In this document: in pieces, positions 50,666 to 62,434 of the stretch
How the letters are laid out: the number at the start of each line of letters is the position of its first letter
Position numbering within the stretch: position 1 is the first letter of the stretch
Notes under the pieces: model-generated
What the model saw: the letters and a program-made list of their open reading frames with translations, nothing else
Database searches by the model: none
Told to the model about the DNA's origin: nothing
Position numbers and translations under genes: made by a program
DNA from: Astropecten irregularis
Taxonomy: Eukaryota; Echinodermata; Asteroidea; Paxillosida; Astropectinidae
Direction of reading: 5' to 3'
Assembly: GCA_963971285.1 (NCBI GenBank)
Contig: OZ020248.1
Coordinates: 7,378,001 to 7,442,000 of the forward strand
DNA: 64,000 bases

Positions 50666-53425
50666 AAAGTCATGTTCATGGCCGAAAATCCAAGTATAGC
50701 ACCACACGCTATGAGAGAAGGCCGCCGAGCAGGCCGTATTAAAACTGCACTTAGACTATGAGAGACTTTTTGACGCTAGAGTTGGAATTTTCTCCCTGAA
50801 TACTGGGGCAATCGACTTGAAACTTGCACGACATGTAGCCCTAGATGTACTTTACAGGAAAATATGGCCTATGCCAAATTCCAAAGTCATGTTCATGTCC
50901 GAAAATTCAAGTATAGCACCACACGCTATGCGAAGGCCGCATTAAAACTGTACTTAGACTATGAGACACTTTTTGACGCTAGAGTTGGAAATTTCTCCCT
51001 GAATACTGAGGCAATTGACTTGAAACTTGCACGACATGTAGCCCAAAATGTACTATACAGGAAAATATGGACTGTGCCAAATTCCAATGACATGTTTAGG
51101 ACCGAAAATCCAAGTATAGCACCACACGCTATGAGAGAAGGCCGCCGAGCAGGCCGCATTAAAACTGCACTTATACTATGAGTGACTTTTTGACGCTAGA
51201 GTTGAAAATTTCTCACTGAATACTGATGCAATCGACTTGAAACTTGCACGACATGTAGCCCCACATATACTCTACAGGAAAGTATTGGCTCTGCCAAATT
51301 CCAAAGTCATGTTCATGGCCGAAAATCTAAGTATAGCACCACACGCTATGCGAGATGGCCGCCGAGCAGGCCACATTAAAACTGCACTTTGACTATGAGT
51401 GACTTGTTGACGTTAGAGTTGGAAATTTCTCCCTGAATACTGAGGCAATCGACTAGAAACTTGCACGACATGTAGCCCTACATGTACTCTACAGGAAAAT
51501 ATGGGCTGTGCCAAATTCCAAAGTCATGTTCATGGCCGAAAATCCAAGTATAGCACCACACGCTATGGGAGAAGGCCGCCGAGCAGGCCGTATTAAAACT
51601 GCACTTAGACTATGAGAGACTTTTTGACGCTAGAGTTGGAATTTTCTCCCTGAATACTGGGGCAATCGACTTGAAACTTGCACGACATGTAGCCCTAGAT
51701 GTACTTTACAGGAAAATATGGCCTATGCCAAATTCCAAAGTCATGTTCATGTCCGAAAATTCAAGTATAGCACCACACGCTATGCGAAGGCCGCATTAAA
51801 ACTGTACTTAGACTATGAGACACTTTTTGACGCTAGAGTTGGAAATTTCTCCCTGAATACTGAGGCAATTGACTGGAAACTTGCACGACATGTAGCCCAA
51901 AATGTACTATACAGGAAAATATGGACTGTGCCAAATTCCAATGACATATTTAGGACCGAAAATCCAAGTATAGCACCACACGCTATGAGAGAAGGCCGCC
52001 GAGCAGGCCGCATTAAAACTGCACTTATACTATGAGTGACTTTTTGACGCTAGAGTTGAAAATTTCTCACTGAATACTGATGAAATCGACTTGAAACTTG
52101 CACGACATGTAGCCCCACATATACTCTACAGGAAAGTATTGGCTCTGCCAAATTCCAAAGTCATGTTCATGGCCGAAAATCCAAGTATAGCACCACACGC
52201 TATGCGAGATGGCCGCCGAGCAGGCCACATTAAAACTGCACTTTGACTATGAGTGACTTTTTGACGTTAGAGTTGGAAATTTCTCCCTGAATACTGAGGC
52301 AATCGACTAGAAACTTGCACGACATGTAGCCCTACATGTACTCTACAGGAAAATATGGGCTGTGCCAAATTCCAAAGTCATGTTCATGGCCGAAAATCCA
52401 AGTATAGCACCACACGCTATGGGAGAAGGCCGCCGAGCAGGCCGTATTAAAACTGCACTTAGACTATGAGAGACTTTTTGACGCTAGAGTTGGAATTTTC
52501 TCCCTGAATACTGGGGCAATCGACTTGAAACTTGCACGACATGTAGCCCTAGATGTACTTTACAGGAAAATATGGCCTATGCCAAATTCCAAAGTCATGT
52601 TCATGTCCGAAAATTCAAGTATAGCACCACACGCTATGCGAAGGCCGCATTAAAACTGTACTTAGACTATGAGACACTTTTTGACGCTAGAGTTGGAAAT
52701 TTCTCCCTGAATACTGAGGCAATTGACTGGAAACTTGCACGACATGTAGCCCAAAATGTACTATACAGGAAAATATGGACTGTGCCAAATTCCAATGACA
52801 TATTTAGGACCGAAAATCCAAGTATAGCACCACACGCTATGAGAGAAGGCCGCCGAGCAGGCCGCATTAAAACTGCACTTATACTATGAGTGACTTTTTG
52901 ACGCTAGAGTTGAAAATTTCTCACTGAATACTGATGAAATCGACTTGAAACTTGCACGACATGTAGCCCCACATATACTCTACAGGAAAGTATTGGCTCT
53001 GCCAAATTCCAAAGTCATGTTCATGGCCGAAAATCCAAGTATAGCACCACACGCTATGCGAGATGGCCGCCGAGCAGGCCACATTAAAACTGCACTTTGA
53101 CTATGAGTGACTTTTTGACGTTAGAGTTGGAAATTTCTCCCTGAATACTGAGGCAATCGACTAGAAACTTGCACGACATGTAGCCCTACATGTACTCTAC
53201 AGGAAAATATGGGCTGTGCCAAATTCCAAAGTCATGTTCATGGCCGAAAATCCAAGTATAGCACCACACGCTATGGGAGAAGGCCGCCGAGCAGGCCGTA
53301 TTAAAACTGCACTTAGACTATGAGAGACTTTTTGACGCTAGAGTTGGAATTTTCTCCCTGAATACTGGGGCAATCGACTTGAAACTTGCACGACATGTAG
53401 CCCTAGATGTACTTTACAGGAAAAT

Positions 53426-53628
53426 ATGGCCTATGCCAAATTCCAAAGTCATGTTCATGTCCGAAAATTCAAGTATAGCACCACACGCTATGCGAAGGCC
53501 GCATTAAAACTGTACTTAGACTATGAGACACTTTTTGACGCTAGAGTTGGAATTTTCTCCCTGAATACTGGGGCAATCGACTTGAAACTTGCACGACATG
53601 TAGCCCTAGATGTACTTTACAGGAAAAT
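53426..53628. repeat. Extra 203-bp monomer in array 2
   Basis: The short monomer carrying TCATGTCCGAAAATTC is present twice in tandem here (starts 53426 and 53629). It is an 854-bp register slip of exactly one 203-bp monomer. The first copy runs into a GGAATTTTCTCC start, which shows where the exchange joined. Confidence 0.85.
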
Positions 53629-56190
53629 ATGGCCTATGCCAAATTCCAAAGTCATGTTCATGTCCGAAAATTCAAGTATAGCACCACACGCTATGCGAAG
53701 GCCGCATTAAAACTGTACTTAGACTATGAGACACTTTTTGACGCTAGAGTTGGAAATTTCTCCCTGAATACTGAGGCAATTGACTTGAAACTTGCACGAC
53801 ATGTAGCCCAAAATGTACTATACAGGAAAATATGGACTGTGCCAAATTCCAATGACATATTTAGGACCGAAAATCCAAGTATAGCACCACACGCTATGAG
53901 AGAAGGCCGCCGAGCAGGCCGCATTAAAACTGCACTTATACTATGAGTGACTTTTTGACGCTAGAGTTGAAAATTTCTCACTGAATACTGATGCAATCGA
54001 CTTGAAACTTGCACGACATGTAGCCCCACATATACTCTACAGGAAAGTATTGGCTTTGCCAAATTCCAAAGTCATGTTCATGGCCGAAAATCCAAGTATA
54101 GCACCACACGCTATGCGAGATGGCCGCCGAGCAGGCCACATTAAAACTGCACTTTGACTATGAGTGACTTTTTGACGTTAGAGTTGGAAATTTCTCCCTG
54201 AATACTGAGGCAATCGACTAGAAACTTGCACGACATGTAGCCCTACATGTACTCTACAGGAAAATATGGGCTGTGCCAAATTCCAAAGTCATGTTCATGG
54301 CCGAAAATCCAAGTATAGCACCACACGCTATGGGAGAAGGCCGCCGAGCAGGCCGTATTAAAACTGCACTTAGACTATGAGAGCCTTTTTGACGCTAGAG
54401 TTGGAATTTTCTCCCTGAATACTGGGGCAATCGACTTGAAACTTGCACGACATGTAGCCCTAGATGTACTTTACAGGAAAATATGGCCTATGCCAAATTC
54501 CAAAGTCATGTTCATGTCCGAAAATTCAAGTATAGCACCACACGCTATGCGAAGGCCGCATTAAAACTGTACTTAGACTATGAGACACTTTTTGACGCTA
54601 GAGTTGGAAATTTCTCCCTGAATACTGAGGCAATTGACTGGAAACTTGCACGACATGTAGCCCAAAATGTACTATACAGGAAAATATGGACTGTGCCAAA
54701 TTCCAATGACATATTTAGGACCGAAAATCCAAGTATAGCACCACACGCTATGAGAGAAGGCCGCCGAGCAGGCCGCATTAAAACTGCACTTATACTATGA
54801 GTGACTTTTTGACGCTAGAGTTGAAAATTTCTCACTGAATACTGATGCAATCGACTTGAAACTTGCACGACATGTAGCCCCACATATACTCTACAGGAAA
54901 GTATTGGCTCTGCCAAATTCAAAAGTCATGTTCATGGCCGAAAATCCAAGTATAGCACCACACGCTATGCGAGATGGCCGCCGAGCAGGCCACATTAAAA
55001 CTGCACTTTGACTATGAGTGACTTTTTAACGTTAGAGTTGGAAATTTCTCCCTGAATACTGAGGCAATCGACTAGAAACTTGCACGACATGTAGCCCTAC
55101 ATGTACTCTACAGGAAAATATGGGCTGTGCCAAATTCCAAAGTCATGTTCATGGCCGAAAATCCAAATATAGCACCACACGCTATGGGAGAAGGCCGCCG
55201 AGCAGGCCGTATTAAAACTGCACTTAGACTATGAGAGACTTTTTGACGCTAGAGTTGGAATTTTCTCCCTAAATACTGGGGCAATCGACTTGAAACTTGC
55301 ACGACATGTAGCCCTAGATGTACTTTACAGGAAAATATGGCCTATGCCAAATTCCAAAGTCATGTTCATGTCCGAAAATTCAAGTATAGCACCACACGCT
55401 ATGCGAAGGCCGCATTAAAACTGTACTTAAACTATGAGACACTTTTTGACGCTAGAGTTGGAAATTTCTCCCTGAATACTGAGGCAATTGACTTGAAACT
55501 TGCACGACATGTAGCCCAAAATGTACTATACAGGAAAATATGGACTGTGCCAAATTCCAATGACATATTTAGGACCGAAAATCCAAGTATAGCACCACAC
55601 GCTATGAGAGAAGGCCGCCGAGCAGGCCGCATTAAAACTGCACTTATACTATGAGTGACTTTTTGACGCTAGAGTTGAAAATTTCTCACTGAATACTGAT
55701 GCAATCGACTTGAAACTTGCACGACATGTAGCCCCACATATACTCTACAGGAAAGTATTGGCTCTGCCAAATTCCAAAGTCATGTTCATGGCCGAAAATC
55801 CAAGTATAGCACCACACGCTATGCGAGATGGCCGCCGAGCAGGCCACATTAAAACTGCACTTTGACTATGAGTGACTTTTTGACGTTAGAGTTGGAAATT
55901 TCTCCCTGAATACTGAGGCAATCGACTAGAAACTTGCACGACATGTAGCCCTACATGTACTCTACAGGAAAATATGGGCTATGCCAAATTCGAAAGTCAT
56001 GTTCATGGCCGAAAATCCAAGTATAGCACCACACGCTATGGGAGAAGGCCGCCGAGCAGGCCGTATTAAAACTGCACTTAGACTATGAGAGACTTTTTGA
56101 CGCTAGAGTTGGAATTTTCTCCCTGAATACTGGGGCAATCGACTTGAAACTTGCACGACATGTAGCCCTAGATGTACTTTACATGAAAAT

Positions 56191-56827
56191 ATGGCCTATG
56201 CAAAATTCCAAAGTCATGTTCATGTCCGAAAATTCAAGTATAGCACCACACGCTATGCGAAGGCCGCTTTAAAACTGTACTTAGACTATGAGACACTTTT
56301 TGACGCTAGAGTTGGAAATTTCTCCCTGAATACTGAGGCAATTGACTTGAAACTTGCACGACATGTAGCCCAAAATGTACTATACAGGAAAATATGGACT
56401 GTGCCAAATTCCAATGACATATTTAGGACCGAAAATCCAAGTATAGCACCACACGCTATGAGAGAAGGCCGCCGAGCAGGCCGCATTAAAACTGCACTTA
56501 TACTATGAGTGACTTTTTGACGCTAGAGTTGAAAATTTCTCACTGAATACTGATGCAATCGACTTGAAACTTGCACGACATGTAGCCCCACATATACTCT
56601 ACAGGAAAGTATTGGCTCTGCCAAATTCCAAAGTCATGTTCATGGCCGAAAATCCAAGTATAGCACCACACGCTATGCGAGATGGCCGCCGAGCAGGCCA
56701 CATTAAAACTGCACTTTGACTATGAGTGACTTTTTGACGTTAGAGTTGGAAATTTCTCCCTGAATACTGGGGCAATCGACTTGAAACTTGCACGACATGT
56801 AGCCCTAGATGTACTTTACAGGAAAAT
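56191..56827. repeat. 637-bp HOR variant (one monomer lost), copy 1
   Basis: The spacing to the next unit is 637, that is 854 minus one 217-bp monomer. At about 56740-56775 the CGTTAGAGTTGGAAATTTC start is joined directly to CTGGGGCAATCGACTTG, a hybrid of two monomer subtypes and so the deletion point. Other private changes are TTTACATGAAAATATGG and CTATGCAAAATTCC at about 56180-56210, and GGCCGCTTTAAAAC at about 56263. Confidence 0.85.
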
Positions 56828-58535
56828 ATGGCCTATGCCAAATTCCAAAGTCATGTTCATGTCCGAAAATTCAAGTATAGCACCACACGCTATGCGAAGG
56901 CCGCATTAAAACTGTACTTAGACTATGAGACACTTTTTGACGCTAGAGTTGGAAATTTCTCCCTGAATACTGAGGCAATTGACTTGAAACTTGCACGACA
57001 TGTAGCCCAAAATGTACTATACAGGAAAATATGGACTGTGCCAAATTCCAATGACATATTTAGGACCGAAAATCCAAGTATAGCACCACACGCTATGAGA
57101 GAAGGCCGCCGAGCAGGCCGCATTAAAACTGCACTTATACTATGAGTGACTTTTTGACGCTAGAGTTGAAAATTTCTCACTGAATACTGATGCAATCGAC
57201 TTGAAACTTGCACGACATGTAGCCCTACATGTACTCTACAGGAAAATATGGGCTGTGCCAAATTCCAAAGTCATGTTCATGGCCGAAAATCCAAATATAG
57301 CACCACACGCTATGGGAGAAGGCCGCCGAGCAGGCCGTATTAAAACTGCACTTTGACTATGAGTGACTTTTTAACGTTAGAGTTGGAAATTTCTCCCTGA
57401 ATACTGAGGCAATCGACTAGAAACTTGCACGACATGTAGCCCTACATGTACTCTACAGGAAAATATGGGCTGTGCCAAATTCCAAAGTCATGTTCATGGC
57501 CGAAAATCCAAATATAGCACCACACGCTATGGGAGAAGGCCGCCGAGCAGGCCGTATTAAAACTGCACTTAGACTATGAGAGACTTTTTGACGCTAGAGT
57601 TGGAATTTTCTCCCTAAATACTGGGGCAATCGACTTGAAACTTGCACGACATGTAGCCCTAGATGTACTTTACAGGAAAATATGGCCTATGCCAAATTCC
57701 AAAGTCATGTTCATGTCCGAAAATTCAAGTATAGCACCACACGCTATGCGAAGGCCGCATTAAAACTGTACTTAGACTATGAGACACTTTTTGACGCTAG
57801 AGTTGGAAATTTCTCCCTGAATACTGAGGCAATTGACTTGAAACTTGCACGACATGTAGCCCAAAATGTACTATACAGGAAAATATGGACTGTGCCAAAT
57901 TCCAATGACATATTTAGGACCGAAAATCCAAGTATAGCACCACACGCTATGAGAGAAGGCCGCCGAGCAGGCCGCATTAAAACTGCACTTATACTATGAG
58001 TGACTTTTTGACGCTAGAGTTGAAAATTTCTCACTGAATACTGATGCAATCGACTTGAAACTTGCACGACATGTAGCCCCACATATACTCTACAGGAAAG
58101 TATTGGCTCTGCCAAATTCCAAAGTCATGTTCATGGCCGAAAATCCAAGTATAGCACCACACGCTATGCGAGATGGCCGCCGAGCAGGCCACATTAAAAC
58201 TGCACTTTGACTATGAGTGACTTTTTGACGTTAGAGTTGGAAATTTCTCCCTGAATACTGAGGCAATCGACTAGAAACTTGCACGACATGTAGCCCTACA
58301 TGTACTCTACAGGAAAATATGGGCTATGCCAAATTCGAAAGTCATGTTCATGGCCGAAAATCCAAGTATAGCACCACACGCTATGGGAGAAGGCCGCCGA
58401 GCAGGCCGTATTAAAACTGCACTTAGACTATGAGAGACTTTTTGACGCTAGAGTTGGAATTTTCTCCCTGAATACTGGGGCAATCGACTTGAAACTTGCA
58501 CGACATGTAGCCCTAGATGTACTTTACATGAAAAT

Positions 58536-59172
58536 ATGGCCTATGCAAAATTCCAAAGTCATGTTCATGTCCGAAAATTCAAGTATAGCACCACACGCTA
58601 TGCGAAGGCCGCATTAAAACTGTACTTAGACTATGAGACACTTTTTGACGCTAGAGTTGGAAATTTCTCCCTGAATACTGAGGCAATTGACTTGAAACTT
58701 GCACGACATGTAGCCCAAAATGTACTATACAGGAAAATATGGACTGTGCCAAATTCCAATGACATATTTAGGACCGAAAATCCAAGTATAGCACCACACG
58801 CTATGAGAGAAGGCCGCCGAGCAGGCCGCATTAAAACTGCACTTATACTATGAGTGACTTTTTGACGCTAGAGTTGAAAATTTCTCACTGAATACTGATG
58901 CAATCGACTTGAAACTTGCACGACATGTAGCCCCACATATACTCTACAGGAAAGTATTGGCTCTGCCAAATTCCAAAGTCATGTTCATGGCCGAAAATCC
59001 AAGTATAGCACCACACGCTATGCGAGATGGCCGCCGAGCAGGCCACATTAAAACTGCACTTTGACTATGAGTGACTTTTTGACGTTAGAGTTGGAAATTT
59101 CTCCCTGAATACTGGGGCAATCGACTTGAAACTTGCACGACATGTAGCCCTAGATGTACTTTACAGGAAAAT
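58536..59172. repeat. 637-bp HOR variant, copy 2
   Basis: This copy has the same hybrid junction as 56191-56827 and the same ACATGAAAAT and ATGCAAAATT changes, 2345 bp downstream. It is therefore a copy of that event, not an independent deletion. It lacks the private GGCCGCTTT change. Confidence 0.85.
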
Positions 59173-59726
59173 ATGGCCTATGCCAAATTCCAAAGTCATG
59201 TTCATGTCCGAAAATTCAAGTATAGCACCACACGCTATGCGAAGGCCGCATTAAAACTGTACTTAGACTATGAGACACTTTTTGACGCTAGAGTTGGAAA
59301 TTTCTCCCTGAATACTGAGGCAATTGACTTGAATCTTGCACGACATGTAGCCCAAAATGTACTATACAGGAAAATATGGACTGTGCCAAATTCCAATGAC
59401 ATATTTAGGACCGAAAATCCAAGTATAGCACCACACGCTATGAGAGAAGGCCGCCGAGCAGGCCGCATTAAAACTGCACTTATACTATGAGTGACTTTTT
59501 GACGCTAGAGTTGAAAATTTCTCACTGAATACTGATGCAATCGACTTGAAACTTGCACGACATGTAGCCCCACATATACTCTACAGGAAAGTATTGGCTC
59601 TGCCAAATTCCAAAGTCATGTTCATGGCCGAAAATCCAAGTATAGCACCACACGCTATGCGAGATGGCCGCCGAGCAGGCCACATTAAAACTGCACTTTG
59701 ACTATGAGTGACTTTTTGACGATAGA

Positions 59727-60381
59727 GTTGGAAATTTCTCCCTGAATACTGAGGCAATCGACTAGAAACTTGCACGACATGTAGCCCTACATGTACTCTA
59801 CAGGAAAATATGGGCTATGCCAAATTCGAAAGTCATGTTCATGGCCGAAAATCCAAGTATATGTAGCCCCAGATGTACTCTACTGGAAAATATGGGCTGT
59901 GCCAAATTCCAAAGTCATGTTCATGGCCGAAAATCCAAGTATAGCACCACACGCTATGGGAGAAGGCCGCCGAGCAGGCCGTATTAAAACTGCACTTAGA
60001 CTATGAGAGACTTTTTGACGCTAGAGTTGGAATTTTCTCCCTGAATACTGGGGCAATCGACTTGAAACTTGCACGACATGTAGCCCTAGATGTACTTTAC
60101 AGGAAAATATGGCCTATGCCAAATTCCAAAGTCATGTTCATGTCCGAAAATTCAAGTATAGCACCACACGCTATGCGAAGGCCGCATTAAAACTGTACTT
60201 AGACTATGAGACACTTTTTGACGATTGAGTTGGAAATTTCTTCCTGAATACTGGGGCAATCGACTTGAAACTTGCACGACATGTAGCCCAAAATGTACTC
60301 TACAGGAAAGTATTGGCTCTGCCAAATTCCAAAGTCATGTTCATGGCCGAAAATCCAAGTATAGCACCACACGCTATGCGA
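59727..60381. repeat. Right end of array 2
   Basis: The 854-bp register ends and the last monomers are the 280-bp composite (59791 landmark), a short TCATGTCCG monomer and a monomer with ATTGAGTTGGAAATTTCTTCC. Homogeneous satellite stops after CGCTATGCGA at 60381, the same base as in array 1 (49294). Relative to 47.8-49.3 kb the stretch is 854 bp shorter. Confidence 0.82.
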
Positions 60382-60977
60382 ACAAGCAGTAAATCAGACG
60401 CCATAAAAACTGCGTTCAGACTAAGAGACACCTTTTTCTGCTAGAGTTTGAAATTTCTCCCTCAATACTGAGGCAATCGAGCTGAAACTTGCACCACACT
60501 GCACTAACATGCGACACTTTTGTACGCTATTGTTTAAAATTTCTCCTTCAATGCTGAAGCTATCGAGCTGAAACTTGTACGAAAACGTGGCCGCAGATGT
60601 TCTCTACATGATTATAATTTATGGATTGTGCCAGATTCCAGGGCCAATTTCATGCCCAAAAATCCGAGTGTATAGTATGGCACGCAATGCGAGGAAGCAG
60701 CCGAGCAGGCGTCATGAAGACTGCACTAACAACATGAGACACTTTTTTACACTATTGTTTGAAATTTCTCCCTCAATACTGAAGCTATCTAGCTGAAATT
60801 TGAACGAAAATGTAGCCAAAGATGTTCCTTACAGGATTGTATGGGTTGTGCCAGATTCCGAAGCCATTTGCATGTTTTCAGAAGTAAACATTACACGTCG
60901 TCGACGATTTATCCGCAAATAAACATGCTATCGAGCTGAAGGTTACACCCAAATGTAGCTGAAGATGAGGATGCTCC
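60382..60977. repeat. Diverged edge monomers of array 2 (duplicate of 49295-49891)
   Basis: This stretch is collinear with the first edge at +11087, including the 86-bp truncated monomer and the fading third monomer. Differences that I see are CCAGGGCC for CCAAAGCC, CCCAAAAATCC for CCCGAAAATCC, GCCAAAGATG for GCCGAAGATG, CATGTTTTC for CATGGTTTC and GAAGATGAGG for GATGATGAGG. Confidence 0.88.
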
Positions 60978-61737
60978 AAATCTAGTGACATAAAAGCAAC
61001 TCTGGCTGCATGCATGGTCTTCCCATTGTTGTGTTATGACGGTTGTAGTCTGGCCGACTCCTGCACAAAACTCGTCCAATACATTTGAACATTACAACGT
61101 ACTCTACATTTACTGTTTGCACTTTCTGATTCATTATTTCCAGTGTGCAAACAATAATGTAGAACATTAATTGTAGATGTCACTTACTCATTTGTTACCG
61201 CAAGGAGTTCCTTCAATTTGTCAGCACACATCAGAATGAGCCAGGGAAGGGAATTGCAAGTTATTCAACCTCATCTGGAGTCAGATACAATGGAGAAAGG
61301 ATGATCTGTAGAATCTGTCCCAAAGAAAAATACACAAATACAAAATAATTTTAATGGAACTTTTTTTAAAATCTATTCAAATTCGGTATGACTTCATCGC
61401 AAAACGATGCCATAGGCTGTCGAGCTACACAAGTCCTTATACAATCGGTCCTATTATGGCATGATGGTTAAACCAAGAAACAATTCAAACTCTGAGCATG
61501 GGATTATCAATAATGAACCAATACATATTACACAGATTGGAATAAGATGGGATGGGATGGGATGGGGCTGGACGGGACGCTACGGTACGACACCGTTTAA
61601 AAGATCAAAATTATTTTTTGGTCAATTTGTTTTACTCTTTTCTGGATAAATACAGCCTTTCAGACAGAAAAATGTTAACGGTATGTCTCTACTATATCAC
61701 CATCTTTAAACCAAGTAAGGTGTAGGTAAATAACATG
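60978..61737. other. Flank copy 2 (duplicate of 49892-50655)
   Basis: This is the second copy of the flank island. It is continuous with the flank that follows, so it probably represents the original arrangement. Over the whole 1.36-kb duplicated edge plus flank I count about 15 substitutions and one 5-bp indel, roughly 1%. No gene is recognised. The two copies disrupt each other's longest frames. Confidence 0.8.
61549..61576 (+). repeat. G-rich GGGAT tract, copy 2
   Basis: G runs of 3, 3, 3 and 4 are separated by AT, with GGG again at 61574. This is still a four-run G-quadruplex-type pattern, one 5-bp unit shorter than the copy at 50462. Confidence 0.65.
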
Positions 61738-62175
61738 ATTTGGAAGATTTCTGTTTCGGTATGCAACCAAAATAATATATAGTACCTTTAATGAGCTCAC
61801 TGGAAGGTCTGAATTGTCATTCTACCCCCAAAATTGCATTCCCAAGTGTGCGTCCTGCATGTGCTTGCACTATACTTTAGCACAATGTCAAAGATGTTGC
61901 GTGCGCGCGGATCAATGCCGTTATTTATTCGTGGACTATCAAAATCATTCCATGGGTATATATAAAAAAATATACAAAGATTCACATTAAATTAAAGGTA
62001 CTATCATACTTTGGTAAGACACCAAAACAGAAATGTTCACAGATTTACGTTTAACTTTCATGGTATATGAAGATGGTGGTGGTAGAAACATACCGTAAAA
62101 ATTGTTCCGCCTGAAATCGTGCGCTAATCCAGAAATTAGTAAAACAACGACCGAAAATCTTTTTGATCTTTTAAA
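61596..62175. mobile_element. Imperfect long inverted-repeat element (possible MITE or foldback)
   Basis: The left arm is about 61596-61792 and the right arm about 61991-62175, in inverted orientation around a 198-bp spacer. The outer ends match perfectly for 15 bp (TTTAAAAGATCAAAA and its complement at 62161-62175). The inner ends match perfectly for 13 bp (TAGTACCTTTAAT and its complement at 61991-62003). Between them the arms align with many mismatches, sharing for example TTTTACT..TTTCTGGAT, ACGGTATGT.TCTAC and ATTTCTGTTT. There is no coding capacity. The spacer has a TATATATAAAA stretch at about 61957. I could not define target-site duplications, so the class is open; an old palindromic duplication is the alternative. 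Confidence 0.6.
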
Positions 62176-62434
62176 AGATAATAAATAAGACAGAAAAGAC
62201 TTAAGAAATACTGTGGCCGTTTTTAACTGTTCTCAAAAAGTTGGCACCGTATGGGACTGAAATTTTCACAGATGACTTTTAGTATTACTGTATCGTCCTT
62301 GATATTTTTGCCAATTAATCTGTATTTCTTTGACAAAAACCAAAGTATAATATTACCTTTAACGGTAATAAAAACAAATTGCACCAGAACAATTTGAGTC
62401 GGCAATTGTTTTACTGCACACTTCGTCAATACCA
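62176..62434. other. AT-rich intergenic sequence, nothing recognised
   Basis: I see no gene, RNA or repeat here beyond a trivial short dyad (ATTACC...GGTAAT, about 62352-62369). The 70-aa minus-strand open frame (62223-62435) is low-complexity, hydrophobic and unsupported. Confidence 0.6.

Larger units (their letters stand above)
55020..59500. repeat. 2345-bp secondary HOR, two copies, in array 2
   Basis: Private markers repeat at +2345: TTTTTAACGTTAG (55025/57370), CCAAATATAGC (55165/57510), CCCTAAATACTGG (55269/57614), the GGGCTATGCCAAATTCG monomer (55976/58321) and the 637-bp variant (56191/58536). The 854-bp unit at 56828-57681 sits at the join. It is itself chimeric, since a further CCAAATATAGC lies at 57293, so the crossover fell in it. 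Confidence 0.82.
50661..60381. repeat. Satellite array 2, 854-bp four-monomer HOR
   Basis: This array has the same monomer family and orientation as array 1, about 45 monomers, but a much simpler order. A repeat of 203 + 217 + 217 + 217 bp gives 854-bp units starting at 50864, 51718, 52572, 53629, 54483, 55337, 56828 and 57682. Diagnostic variants are TTCCAATGACAT with TTTAGGACCG, GAGTTGAAAATTTCTC, and GCAGGCCACATT. The 280-bp composite and the GGGATTTTAC subtype are absent except for one composite at the right end (59791). Array 2 therefore spread from the right-edge subset of monomers, not from the bulk of array 1. Confidence 0.93.

Noticed and set aside
293..60006. Repeated open frames of 60-105 aa on both strands throughout the arrays
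   Set aside because: They recur only because the DNA repeats. They overlap each other on both strands, end at different stops when a single base changes (for example 10079), and monomer lengths of 217, 203 and 854 do not preserve frame between units. There is no domain, and length is not conserved.
1..60381. CRISPR array
   Set aside because: Units of 200-280 bp are homologous along their whole length, with no short constant repeat and unique spacer pattern, and the setting is eukaryotic.
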